A stretch of DNA of 64,000 nt from Isoetes taiwanensis (GCA_021234155.1 JAJEKV010000033.1:14635422-14699421); one strand, 5' to 3'; positions 10,590-20,843 are shown, counted from the stretch's first letter. Numbers and translations are program-made. The notes: generated from the letters alone by a model not told the origin.

Positions 10590-11110
10590 TCTGGTTATTG
10601 TGGTCATAGTTTTTGTGATAGTTTTTGTCAGCAGTTCTTAAATTGTAGTTCTTTAGTAGAATTGTGGTTTGGAGTTCTTAAATTGGAGTTGTGAATTTAT
10701 ATTATTTGTAGTATATAATTGTGATTTAGAGTTTGTGAATTTAGATTGTAGTTTATATATTTGGATTTGTTGTTTGTGGTTTATGATTTGTGGTTTGGGG
10801 TTAATGGATTTGGTTTATGAGTTGGGTGTCTTGGTTTGTATATTGAGTGAATTTTATATTATGTTCCTGTAGTTTGTGGTTTGTGGTTGCATGTTTTGAT
10901 TTGTGGATTGGGGGAATTTTATATTGTGTTCTGTGGTTTGTGGTTTTGCATTTGTGCTGGTTTGTGGTTTTGCATTTGTGATGGTTAAATTGTGGTTAAG
11001 GATTTATACTTTGTGCTTTGTGGATTATATTTTATAGATTGGACCTGAATTATAGTGAGTGGAATATAGATTGTGGATTGAGCCTTTAATAAAGTTTCTT
11101 TAGATTGTGG
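10590..11110. repeat. TTGTGGTTT-type degenerate repeat
   Basis: About 500 bp made mostly of variants of TTTGTGGTTTGTG, TTGTAGTTT and GGATTGTGG. It lies in the presumed intron before the RING exon. The complementary motif (AACCACAATC) fills 17.93-18.33 kb inside the transposase-like gene on the other strand. Confidence 0.65.
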
Positions 11111-11158
11111 AATATACTTGTATCCCTGTAACTAATTTACTGAATTGTTTCATTACAG

Positions 11159-11905
11159 ATTCCTTACGGGTGATGACAAAATGGAAGGAGTCCACTGAAT
11201 TGAAGGTGAAAGAGGTTGATTGTAGGCTACAACAGTCATATAACAAATGGAAATAGTTGAAGAAAACCTTCAAATCATTGAGGGAGAAGAAGGAGCATTA
11301 TATGCAAGAAATTGTAGACATCAAATGCTTGATGCAAGGAATGACAAAGGAAGCAGCTGCAGGTGTGCAACAGGTGGTAGATATGAAGGAAGCCGAGGTA
11401 GTTAAAGTTGTGGCATCATTGGTTGTTGTAGAGGAAGATCTTGATGCTATTGAGAAGAGGAGGCAAGGGGACAATGATGAGATTGCAAAACTCAGACCGT
11501 GTCTTGAAAGGCTTATTGAAGGCTGCAATGTCCTTGAGAACGGGATTAAACTAGATCCTTATCTACCCGAGTCTATAGAAACAAATTTCCTATCAGACTC
11601 ACCTGAACGTGTATGTCCCTATTGTAGAAGATTCTTGGAATATGATGGGAAGCCACTGCCCTTTGTTACTACAGAGTGTAACCATCTTTACCATATTCAA
11701 TGTTTGGCCTCATTATTAAGGTATGAGCAAAAGTAAATTTTGATCTTAACAATAGTTATATTTTGATCATTAAGCTCTTTAAATTGATGTGTATAATTTC
11801 TTGTTTTCAGTTATAGGGATAAGTGTTGTAGCCCAGATTGTAACCAGATCATATCTGCCACTTGGATTGCTGCATTTGGCGTGAAGAAAGTTGTACACTC
11901 ATATG
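11159..11905 (+). pseudogene. Coiled coil + RING-type zinc finger, two exons
   Basis: Exon 1 (11159-11720) follows TTTCATTACAG and ends at AG|GTATGA. Exon 2 (11811-11905) follows TTGTTTTCAG and ends at GTATGT; the phase is kept across the intron. Exon 1 encodes a charged coiled coil (about 11257-11530) and then CPYCRRFLEYDGKPLPFVTT followed by ECNHLYHIQC; exon 2 adds CCSPDCN. The C..C, C.H..H..C, C..C spacing is a RING-type zinc site, typical of E3 ubiquitin or SUMO ligases, which recruit the E2 enzyme. One in-frame stop at 11254-11256 precedes the open frame. The FCP1-like and ULP1 segments follow on the same strand. Confidence 0.6.
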
Positions 11906-12043
11906 GTATGTATAAGTGGTTAAGCAATCAACTTCTTAACATCATTTAATGTTGATGGTTTTGTTGGTTGTCCTTTTAGATGTCCATATGAATCCCACAT
12001 ATGCAAGCACAAGTACTAATTCTCTAAATATATAGCAATTCTC

Positions 12044-13006
12044 TTGGCTCAAGAAATACAATTTGATGATGACAATGTAATGTCAAATAGCATTTTACCT
12101 CAACCACCATCCACAAAACAACCAAGTAAGATACCTGCATTGATTGAGTTAAAAGGTTTCATTTTTTTCCTAGCTTCTTTTTTGTCTCGTTCTTCCTCAA
12201 TATTTGACCGTTGTATCTTGTTGTTTTTACTAGTACCTGACAATTCTGATGGAGAGTTCAAAGAGAAGAAAATGGACCTTATTATACCTGGAAGTGATTG
12301 TGCATCATCTCCAGCCATCAAGAGAATCAGGTTGTCTAAAAAACTATTGATCTTTGATTTCAATGGTGTGCTTGGAAAATTCTACGAGCAAACTAGTAGG
12401 AATGTCATACCAAGGGTGGATCCACCACTAGAACTTTTGTTGCTTTCCAAAACAAAGATGTTGGTATTCAGGAAAGATTTATTCGAGTTTCTTGGCTGGT
12501 GTATAAACCAGTTTGACATTGCAATATGGGCTGATTTTGATGGTACCATCTTGAAACACGATAACTAAAAAGTTCTTTCGAGAAGATATAAGGAGTGCAT
12601 TAATATTCGATTGGGGTCTAAAGGAACTCTATAGAGCATGCACTAAAGTTAATAAAATCAATATTAACTTCAAGATTCTAGAGAAAGTGTACAATCACAA
12701 ACCTCTTGCGGGATCATATAAAGTGGTCAATACACTCTTGGTTGATGACCATATGTACAAAGGTTACAAAAATGCCGACACACTATAGTCCTCCTATCAC
12801 CTTCAATCACGAGCAAGGTGATGAGACTATTTTACCAAAGTTTTGAAGCCATGGTTGTTGGGCCTTTCTTTGCTGATAGTGTTGCTACATATGTACAAGA
12901 TCATCCAATAGAAAATTGGTTGGATGATATCTCACGAAAAATTTATTGTGGCTATGAAGAAGAAGAACAAGATTTGATTATTACTAGAATCTATAAACTA
13001 TTTTAG
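12044..13006 (+). pseudogene. FCP1/NIF-like HAD domain, broken
   Basis: An open frame from 12044 includes a probable 108-bp intron (GTAAGA at 12126 to TTTACTAG at 12233). Then KKLLIFDFNGVLGKF gives HAD motif I, here DFNG in place of the catalytic DLDET of FCP1/SCP phosphatases, and MLVFRKDLFEFLGWC follows. A stop at 12566-12568 is bypassed in another frame: KKFFREDIRSALIFDWGLKE, GSYKVVNTLLVDDHMYKGYK (the later HAD DD motif), then after more breaks FFADSVATYVQDHPIENW. The order matches FCP1-like domains in plants. Loss of the motif I second Asp and the frameshifts argue against an active phosphatase. It lies between the RING exons and ULP1. Confidence 0.6.
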
Positions 13007-13115
13007 ATCTAATTTGTTACAAAACATTGTGTAAGATATCTGAAATCTACTTTGAAATCTAAATGTGTTAAAATGCATTTGTTTCCTTGGATTGTATTAT
13101 TTACCTTAATAACAG

Positions 13116-13956
13116 ATTGAGGAAGAGGGCAGATCCCTAGTAGAATTGCTCGACAACTTTCTACCCATGGTGTATTGCTTGCCGAGTCCAACCCAATCAC
13201 TATAACGAAAGCACGGGGCGTAGACATTACGGACAATGAGACACGATGGCTTAATAATACGATCATTGATCTGTTCATGAGGTAAATTGTTGTATACCTA
13301 GGATTGTACTTTCTGTTGTGATCTCTTTATAGCATGGTGTATTTTGCTTAGAAATGGTGTATTTTGCTTAGAAATGAGTGGCTACATTTGGATGAGGAAC
13401 GAAGAAAACAAGTATACATATGTCATGCACTAACATATGGATATATAAAAATGAAAAAAGAACTTGTTATATCCAAATTGTTCTTTGGGATTGGATATGG
13501 ACCATTGTGCATGTTTGATTATTCCTATGTGCCATAGGAATCATTGGATTCTATTTGTGATATTAGGTCTTTTTAGCCCCTAGCAATTACACTTATCGGT
13601 TATATTGCACTTTGATAGCCTTGGTTGTCAAAGGTATGATTGGACACCTATAAGCAGGTAAGTGGTCAATTTGTGAATTCAAATGTAAACTTATTTTAAT
13701 TATGTAGGAATTGACTTTCCTCTCTTATAACAGGCTAATAGAAGCTTTGGCCAAGCTTTCCCCACGAGCAGCCCAATTCAAAGAGAATTTGCGGTGGTGC
13801 CATCTTAGCCCTCATCCTCTCCAATCAAATGGTTATTCATGTGGATTGTATATTTGTATGTTTGCTAAAATCATCATGGAGGAAGATCTTTGCCATCTGA
13901 GAATTGGTTACACTATTCAAACCGATGTTTTACACCACAGGCTGTGTCTAGTATAA
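13116..13956 (+). pseudogene. ULP1-type (C48) cysteine protease, four exons
   Basis: Four consecutive exon-like segments reconstruct a ULP1 domain, which cleaves SUMO precursors or conjugates. Exon A (13116-13281, then GTAAAT) has VDITDNETRWLNNTIIDLFM, the N-terminal W-L-N-D-type block. Exon B (from 13372) has ERRKQVYICHALTYGY. Exon C (13538-13657, then GTAAGT) has NHWILFVI with catalytic His (13542-13544) and HFDSLG with catalytic Asp (13614-13616). The last exon (from about 13711) has QSNGYSCGLYICMFAK with the oxyanion Gln (13822-13824) and nucleophile Cys (13840-13842). One in-frame stop (13581-13583) lies in exon C. ULP1 domains are often carried by plant Mutator-like and CACTA elements. 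Confidence 0.7.
13335..13374. repeat. 20-bp tandem duplication of a 3' splice site
   Basis: TGGTGTATTTTGCTTAGAAA occurs twice head to tail (13335-13354 and 13355-13374). Each copy contains a usable acceptor (TTTTGCTTAG) immediately before the second ULP1 exon, so the gene offers two acceptors 20 bp apart. Confidence 0.75.
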
Positions 13957-14044
13957 GGGATTACTTGATTATTTGTATATGTAATCAAGTTTTTAGAGAT
14001 TATGGACATGACTTGCTTATTCAGATTTTGAATATATTGTAAAC

Positions 14045-14690
14045 ACAGAAGTTTGAATTTATGTAGTAACAAGCCACAAAGAGAATTGGAGTTTTAGTTT
14101 GTGGAGTTTAGAGTTTGGAAGTTTGAGTTTATGTAGTAACAAGCCACAAAGAGAATTAGAGTTTTAGTTTGTGGAGTTTGTGTTTGTGTAGTAACAAGTC
14201 ACAAAAAGAGAATTTGAGTTTGAGTTTGTGTAGTTTGATTTTATGTAGTAACAAGCCACAAAGAGAATTGGAGTTTTAGTTTGTGGAGTTTAGAGTTTGG
14301 AAGTTTGAGTTTATGTAGTAACAACCCACGAGAGAATTGGAGTTTTAGTTTGTGGAGTTTGTGTTTGTGTAGTAACAAGTCACAAAAGAGAGAATTGGAG
14401 TTTTAGTTTGTGGAGTTTGTGTTTGTGTAGTAACAAGTCACAAAAGAGAGAATTTGAGTTTGAGTTTGTGGAGTTTGAGTTTATGTAGTAACAAGCCACA
14501 AAAGAAATGGAGTTTTGAGAAATGGAGTTTTGAGTTTGTGGTTTGTTTTTTTTTTCAAAAGAGAGAATTTGAGTTTGAGTTTGTGGAGTTTGAGTTTGTG
14601 GAGTTTGAGTTTATGTAGTAACAAGCCACAAAGAGAAATGGAGTTTTGAGAAATGGAGTTTTGAGTTTGTGGTTTGTTTGTTTTTTCTTT
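14045..14690. repeat. Minisatellite around TAGTAACAAGCCACAAA
   Basis: About eight units of variable length (roughly 55-100 bp) run head to tail. Each has TTTGTGTAGTAACAAG(C/T)CACAAA, then AGAGAATTGGAGTTTTAG and TTTGTGGAGTTTG. It follows the ULP1 exon directly and shares the TTTGTGG word with the 10.6-11.1 kb repeat. Confidence 0.8.
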
Positions 14691-14799
14691 TGGCGTTTTG
14701 AGTTGTATAGTATAGTTAGTCCGAGTTTGTTTTTTTGGAGTTGGAGTTCGGGTTCATTTTCTTAAGGACACTTTTTAAGGACCTCTCTAAGGACTTAGT

Positions 14800-15010
14800 C
14801 TAATGTTGCAAAGTCCCTCAGCGGCGATGGGGAAGCGCCCCCACCTCACTCATCCTCACGGATTCGAGGGGAAGCGCCCCCACCTCACCTCTCCCCCCAC
14901 CTCACCTCACTCATCCCTGCTTTCGAGGGGAAGCCCCACCTCACTCATCACTCATCGACCTCACTCTCTCGAGGGGAAGCCCCCCATCTCACTACTACCT
15001 CACTCACTCA
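14800..15010. repeat. GC-rich tandem repeat, GAGGGGAAGC(GCC)CCCACCTCAC
   Basis: Four or more copies of a GC-rich unit (GAGGGGAAGCGCCCCCACCT and shorter variants) stand out against the AT-rich surroundings. The reading frame across it (14803-15165) is low-complexity His/Pro/Ser text and is not a credible protein. Confidence 0.6.
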
Positions 15011-15964
15011 CTTTCTTTTTTCTTTTTAGTTGTTGTTTGGGATTTTATGCATGGTACCATTTTGGATGTAGATTATACATACCTTTATACATACCTGTAA
15101 GCGCCTCCATGTTCCATGTCTCGTCTCGGATGTATTCGGATGTATTCACCATCATTGTCCTGTAAATTCAATTGTCAACACATGTATCATTCACAACAAC
15201 CCTCTAAGACACTATACTATACACCCTCGAGGTTACACCCTCTAGGAGGCCACCCTAGAGGTTAGATCATGTGAGCCATCATAGTGGGATATCCACTCCG
15301 ACTTTTATTGGGACCTATCTCGGCCTCTGCCTTCCGTAAATCTCCGTACGGAAATTTCCGTTTAAAGAGAACCCTCGAATTATATCCGATTTGAGGTCGT
15401 TAGATCTCAGACCAATGTGGCTCGACTAATTGTAGGGCATCCCCCCTGGCGCACCACCGGAGTCCATCCCCTTGGATGTCTCAAAGGTTAGATCAACAAG
15501 GCCCAATCACATGATACTTAATCACTTCTAGGTGCATCTTATATACACATGCTACTTTTGCTTCTTTGGCATGTGGGATATTGGTGTGGGATATTAGGTT
15601 TAGGGTTTTTGTATTGGACTACTCTACCATGTAAGACATAGATCCAAAATTATCAAAATTCAAACTTAACATCCTTGGATTTGAACCTAACACCTATTCA
15701 TTCAATATCTATCAAATGAATAAACCAACACACCTTTTAAACATATGTTAGTTATGAATGAAACATTAATAACATAAAGTCTAAACAATAACATTATCAT
15801 ACAAGCCACGAAAACACAAGTAGAAGAATACAAGATATATCAACTCATCATCATCATCATTATCTATTAAAACATCAATACATGAAAATCATCATCCGAC
15901 AACCCGGATGGCTTTGATCCATTCATCATCATCATCTGCTCACAACAACAAGTGTTCACTCACT
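15011..15964. other. No gene recognised
   Basis: No coding family seen. At 15224-15266 short inverted words around CCTCTAGG/CCCTAGAGG occur. The 15.17-15.5 kb part is less AT-rich than its surroundings and could be an LTR remnant, but no TG...CA boundaries could be fixed. Confidence 0.3.
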
Positions 15965-16063
15965 ATCACCATCACCATCACCATCACCATCACCATCACC
16001 ATCACCATCACCATCACCATCACCATCACCATCACCATCACCATCACCATCATCATCATCATC
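15965..16063. repeat. (ATCACC)n microsatellite, then (ATC)n
   Basis: About 14 uninterrupted ATCACC hexamers are followed by ATC trinucleotides. On the plus strand it reads as an Ile/Thr alternation, an artefact of the repeat. Confidence 0.95.
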
Positions 16064-16149
16064 GACAACCACAGGGTGGTAAGTTGGCTCGATCACGTTC
16101 TTCATCCTTAGGATCTAGAAGGTGAAATACAGGATGTCCTTTGATAGCA

Positions 16150-16445
16150 TAATTTCCTTTCATTAGTGGAATTCTAACACCACATACTTGTGTAGAGTAA
16201 ACCTTTGCGGCTCCTTCTTGAGAACATAATTCATAACCTCTCTTTGAACTTGGAATTTTTTTTGAAGTAAGTTCCTTCTAATATACTTTCACCTTTTAAG
16301 AACCACGTTCCATTATCTTTGAAGTCTTTTTTCCACTACATACTTCTCCCTTGTACATGCAAGCAACCAAAAGTCATCCCCTTGGGGTTGTTTTTTTAGT
16401 CTGCTGCCAACAAAGTAATCTCCACATCGACCCGGTCGACAATAT
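16150..16445 (-). pseudogene. Copy B C-terminal block
   Basis: GDYFVGSRLKKQPQGDDFWL then LACTREKYVVEK, shifting frame to KDNGTWFLKGESILEGTYFK. In copy A (59260-59070) the equivalent is VGDNFAVNAEVDNSEGVNFY, ILKCTEP, EDSYKDG, KFGVHEVILSGLYYQF. The shared spacing (GD.F...G..F..L.C...KD..G..F...E.IL.G.Y) confirms homology. Confidence 0.55.
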
Positions 16446-16894
16446 TAACACCGAATATAAGGGCCTTTGTGACTTTCTAACCTCAATTGCATCACAAGTA
16501 GATGAAGAAGCGAGGTTCAATTTCCACCGGTTTCCACTTATTCACATATCGTATTCTCGCATCTATCCCAATGTTCATCTAAACAAAAACTACAAAAGCA
16601 TGAGAATCTTGAACACTGTAATTGAGTTGTTGATCCCAAATTTGAATCTTGGCGTACACTATGAATTTTTGAGTATCCTTCACCGTATGTGCTCCCCATT
16701 CCTTGCAGCCTATCGACTTCTCTGCTTTAACTTCCCAAAAAATCTTTTAATATCTTTCTTTTTTTGTTTTTGGTTCCTCTTTAGAAGAAACTGTGTGCGA
16801 AGAAAATAACTCCTTGGCGACCTCCACAATATCATGTGCATTCTCTATCTTAGTATCGGGATATAGGAGTTGGACCATTCGATCCATCTCTTTA

Positions 16895-17050
16895 ATTCAG
16901 TGACCTTGCCATCATGTTCTCCCTTTCCGTGGTTTGAACCAAAGTAATTCCACATCATATGAATTAGAGTCGATAAGAGTATCTAGCAATAAAATAAAAT
17001 GGCCTTGCAGACTTTGAATTGTGATGCGGCACCATCGAGGAAAAACCCGG
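16895..17050 (-). pseudogene. Copy B presumed catalytic core
   Basis: FFLDGAASQFKVCKAILFYC lies at about 17046-16987, and after a stop and frameshift MMWNYFGSNHGKGEHDGK at about 16960-16905. Copy A has WSDGCSSQFKSGKPFFFLGR then VWNYF and AHGKDEHDGA. Asp in DG, and His/Asp in HGK.EHDG, are the best candidates for metal ligands. Assignment as a nuclease core is inference from conservation. Confidence 0.55.
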
Positions 17051-17343
17051 TGCCTACGTGGTTTCAGTCCTTGCTCTTCCATATAATTGAAGTGCATATT
17101 AAAGCAATCTTTGCCACGAATAAGGTATCATGTTTGCGGTCATCGATATATAATAATGTGTTTCTTTTACTACTTCACCATTCTTAGCCACATGATAAGT
17201 AATGTGGACAAAATGGTCACCTGCACGCTTGTCGGTATTGAGATTGCACCTGTGTTCTCTCTTTCAATGTGTAATTTTCCGCCAAAATCTACCCGACACT
17301 ATGACATCGAAGGAGATTATCGAGCATTTCTAAGCTGTTTATC

Positions 17344-17922
17344 TTGCCATTTGTATTTGAAATTGTGAGGGGAAATTTTTCCAACTTTGTCTTTGAGTTT
17401 GCTTATTAGCATTCTTCTTTGGTGTGGTCTCTTTGTATTGGTGTTTCAAAACTTTCTTAGGCTCTCCACATTTATCCACACCTCCATGTTCATAGTCGAT
17501 GTACTCCCATTTCACAACCTCCTCACTCTCTAATTCCTTGGGGCAGATTTCAAACTTCTTTATCCCACACTCACTACAAGTACCGTCAAGACAATCCTTA
17601 CTATAGAATTCATCAATCTCACCCTTTCCGGCAAACAATACATTTCCAAAGATCGCGATGTGCGTAAAATCTTGCACTCACAAGTACATGACTTTGAGTG
17701 CTTCTCTTCTAATTTAGTTAAACCATCCGTGACATTTGTAACGACATGATGTATGCAACAACAAGTGTTATACTCGCTAGCTTCACTACAAACCACGGCT
17801 TCAAATTTTGAAAAGTGAAGCTCCAACTTTGACATTTGGATGTTTTGCTTTGAAAGCTTTATAGAGTTGCATCTAAGAACAAAACAATAGTTGATTATCA
17901 ATCTCAAACCCCAAAACCGCAA
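17344..17922 (-). pseudogene. Copy B Cys-rich block
   Basis: Two overlapping frames give KFEAVVCSEASEYNTCCCIH then HV, and after a frameshift IDEFYSKDCLDGTCSECGIK and FEICPKELESEEVVKWEYID, followed by KISPHNFKYKWQDKQ. CCC.(H/Y)H, C....C..CG and CP.E form a likely zinc-binding cluster. The copy A counterpart reads FERLKPKF and CCC.YHLKFEYIMRG in shifted frames (60830-60690), and FVPHNYIAHWRANQFKAM matches the PHNF...W...Q end. Confidence 0.55.
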
Positions 17923-17934
17923 ACATGAACCTCA

Positions 17935-18330
17935 AACTATAATAATGAAATTCCAAACCACAAAATAAAACAATATCCATTAGAAACCTTAAAATCACAA
18001 TCTAACCTAAAACCACAATCCATCAAACCATAATCTAGACCCACAATATAATCCACAACCACAATCACAAGAAAATTGAAACCAAAACCACATTCCAATC
18101 CAAAACCACAATCTAATCAAAACCATAATCTAGAACCACAATGTAATCTACAACCACAACCAAGTTTAAACCACAATGCAGCGAATCACAATATGACTTG
18201 AACCACAGTTTAATCTAACCACAATGTAATCCAAAACCACAATCTATTCCAACCATAATGCAATCTATCTTGGATCTAAAACTATAATATACTATCTACA
18301 ATACACAATCTATAATCTGTTATAGAGGAT
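17935..18330. repeat. AACCACAATC-type degenerate repeat in copy B intron
   Basis: About 400 bp of variants of AAACCACAATCTAA and AACCATAATC fills the gap between the NTRVSP exon and the Cys-rich block. It is the reverse complement of the TTGTGGTTT repeat at 10.59-11.11 kb. Further isolated copies (CTCAAACCACAAATGC) occur at about 19503-19545. Confidence 0.7.
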
Positions 18331-18392
18331 CCGGAGAAAGCGTGATCAAATCAAGCTTGAAAGAGTAGATAGATAATAGAGTAGTAACTAAC

Positions 18393-18749
18393 TTGGCTTT
18401 GCTCTAAGTAATGTGTAGCATGCTCTTCTCGATATTTCTTTTCAAGTCTCCTAGATTTCACATCCTTTGTGTTTGGAGAGACCCTAGTATTAGAAATCCA
18501 AAAATCCTGTACAAGAGCAATGACAGAATCAGAAATGGAATCACATCTTCTTCCCCTTCTATAGTACACCCATTTTCCTGAATTGCAATTTATCTCAAAT
18601 TTGTCTCTCTTTGCAGCAGTCAAATTTCTTGGATGAACATCAAGAACTTTTCCCATTTTTCTGTAGCTGCTTTTCTGTTCATTGCCTATTGCCATTGCTA
18701 AACAAGATTTTTTAGCAGCCATACAATCTAGACTAGTTGATTGCTTCAT
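18393..18749 (-). pseudogene. Copy B NTRVSP exon
   Basis: An open 119-codon stretch containing KMGKVLDVHPRNLTAAKR (probably a helix-turn-helix-like segment), RRGRRCDSISDSVIALVQDF, and WISNTRVSPNTKDVKSRRL, closing REEHATHYLEQSQ at a splice donor GTTAGT (18392-18387). Copy A has RRRKRMDSMLDYNREVIIKL then NTRVSP, and fragment C has the same block, so the motif is conserved in three copies. No stop interrupts this exon, unlike its two relatives. Confidence 0.6.
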
Positions 18750-18889
18750 GATATGGATTGAATCTCGATATTATCTATTATGGTTGTTTTGCTTCAGATT
18801 CTTCAAAGAGATCCCCAACTATCTCTTCCATAGCTTTATGTTCTAGTACATCAATCAATATTTTCGTTTAATCTGGAGATTCATTGTTT

Positions 18890-19303
18890 TTGTTTGCCTC
18901 AAGAATGAATTGACGGTGTTTAACACTACTCTCCTTTTTGTTGCACCACTTTTATCCAACCCATCTTGACCTCCAATCTTCACCAATGCCTCATTAGCTT
19001 CTTTTTGTCTTTTTCTCTGTCTTTGTTTCTTCAGACGTTCTTGCTCTGTATCTCTCTTTTTCTCTTCTTGATATTCTTTATAGTATTGTCCACAATACTA
19101 GGATCATAACCGATTGATATATCATCTGCATTCTCAAGATTGACACTAGAAATAGTTGCATGTTCTAAACCACAATCTAAAACTTCCCCAGATTGAATTT
19201 CTTTCAACAATGATCTCAAACTCACTCTAACAAATGGATCTTCATTCTGGATGTTCTGGATTTCTTCATCTGCCATATCTAAGAATACATCTTTCTCCTC
19301 CAT
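18890..19303 (-). pseudogene. Copy B N-terminal exon, acidic then basic
   Basis: The frame starts MEEKDVFLDMADEEIQNIQ, runs 90 codons and, after a one-frame shift near 19035, continues as RDTEQERLKKQRQRKRQKEA and KIGGQDGLDKSGATKR. The basic stretch resembles the KRDQRQRLYAKK part of copy A (about 61600). The start Met is the first in the frame. A DNA-binding or nuclear-targeting role is plausible for the basic stretch, by inference only. Confidence 0.45.
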
Positions 19304-19639
19304 TTTTCAGAAATGTGCTTCCTGCTTTGTAGACTTACCAAAATAATACTGAGCAAAAGAATGAGGAACAAACTCCCTCTACGTTTCCACCGTTTGAGCA
19401 TTTGAAAAAATTCCCTCCAGCATTAATGAAGTGGTTGGTTATTATTAGAATTACTCATCGGTTACTGGAAAAGGCATCAACGTAATCAATGTTATACAAA
19501 TTCTCAAACCACAAATGCATTTCTTAAACCACAAATACAAGCTATACTTTTAAGCTATTTGGGGGGGGGACATGGGGGACACCAAAACTGATCCACTATA
19601 GCGTGAATCCACCCTAGTACAGACATTGCAAGACAACTA

Positions 19640-20060
19640 TTCTTGGTTGCTACGCAGTCATTGCTAGTAGAGAGCTTCCCAGTCTACATGGAGTCCCTGA
19701 GTCTCCTCATGACAATGCTCTTGGCTTCCAAATCCTTTAATTCTTTGGCATTAAACTTTTCCAATATTTTATCCCTCAAAAATTCAAGCAAAATCTCTTT
19801 CTTCATGCTACCCAATTCTTTTGGTCTGTCTGTGGAAAGATGTTAACAAATTAAGGACAACATCGTGTTTATTGCTTGCACTTCTTGATGCACCGGATCC
19901 TTTAGCTAATTTTACAAGCATCATTCTTTCCTTTCTTCTTCTTTTTCTCTAGCGTCTTTTCTTCAGTGTTTCTTCTTCATTGGTTCTTGTGTGTTTTCTT
20001 CTAATGCCAGTTTTTGGATGGATTGCCTCATTGACTTCTATACCCATGATGATTGGAGCC
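19640..20060 (-). other. Possible exon remnant, basic coiled coil
   Basis: The minus strand reads GIEVNEAIHPKTGIRRKHTR then TNEEETLKKRR, a stop, RKRRRKERMMLVKLAKGSG and NKHDVVLNLLTSFHRQTKR. The basic, helical character resembles the N-terminal part of the transposase-like proteins, which lie in the same orientation just below. At least two stops interrupt it. Copies of GGGGGACA(T/G)GGGGG flank it at 19571-19586 and 20268-20280. Confidence 0.25.
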
Positions 20061-20843
20061 TGCAGCATGGAGCCAAAGAACAGGAAGGAGACAAAGAACA
20101 GGAAGGGGCTGAAGAACAGGAATTTGATTTTTGATTTTGTGAATTAGAATTTCCCCCACAAATAGACACACAATTTTTAAATGAAGCAATCAATTATGAT
20201 CTTGTTGAATTGTACCATAATTATAGTTTTATACCACAAAAATGGCGGATGCACGACCACATTTTTGGGGGACAGGGGGCACAACTGGATTGAGACGCCA
20301 CATTGTACTTTACCCTTTGCAGTTTGCTAAGGAATGACATTAATATTAGGTTTGATGGGATTATCTGGAGGAATGGTAAGAGGAAAAAATATAGCCAAAA
20401 CTTATTGAGGCCGGCGCAATGCCTGCTATTCTTGAGGCTCTGGTTAGGAAGTAAGATATATGCTTGTGCTTAGAAAGTGTTGACAATTATGTCACTCTAT
20501 TGACTCTATTAATTACAAAGTATACATTGCTTCACATAGTGCTTTTGTGGTACCAATTATGTTTTTAGTGCACCAATCAAAAGCCTATATGCAAGATGAT
20601 TTATTTGGGGATGATTAATCGGCAGCACATGAATGTCATTTCATAGCAAAACTAATACTTGAAGGAACAGCGGATTAATCCTTCTTGCGAAGTTAATTGG
20701 ATTATATCTAGGTAAGAATTTTATGAGGATTTGGTCATGCTAAGATTTTTGTCGATGTTAGAAAATGGTTTATAGTTTCAAACAATTTATGGTTTAATTG
20801 CACAGAAGTGTGCTCATGTATCTTTGGTTATTAGACAGCCCTC

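Larger units (their letters stand above)
16135..19303 (-). mobile_element. Transposase-like gene, copy B (long, decayed)
   Basis: Five blocks on the minus strand follow the same order as copy A at 59.0-61.65 kb: acidic/basic N-terminus (19303-18890), NTRVSP exon (18749-18393), Cys-rich block (about 17922-17344), DG..SQFK / HGK.EHDG core (about 17043-16900) and a C-terminal GD.F....G..F..L.C block (about 16445-16250). Blocks are separated by introns and broken by stops and frameshifts. The paired DG and HGK.EHDG signature spaced by about 110 bp suggests a metal-dependent nuclease core, as in a transposase. The family is one I cannot name; similar SDG.(A/S)SQ.K...HGK text occurs in uncharacterised eukaryotic proteins, from memory. 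Terminal repeats were not located. Confidence 0.55.

Noticed and set aside
14803-15165. 120-codon His/Pro/Ser-rich frame
   Set aside because: Reads through the GC-rich tandem repeat and has no domain.
15908-16111. 67-codon frame with an Ile/Thr repeat
   Set aside because: Translation of the ATCACC microsatellite.
19571-20280. GGGGGACA(T/G)GGGGG copies as transposon terminal repeats
   Set aside because: They are direct, not inverted, and no inverse copy was found near 9 kb or beyond 14 kb to pair with them.
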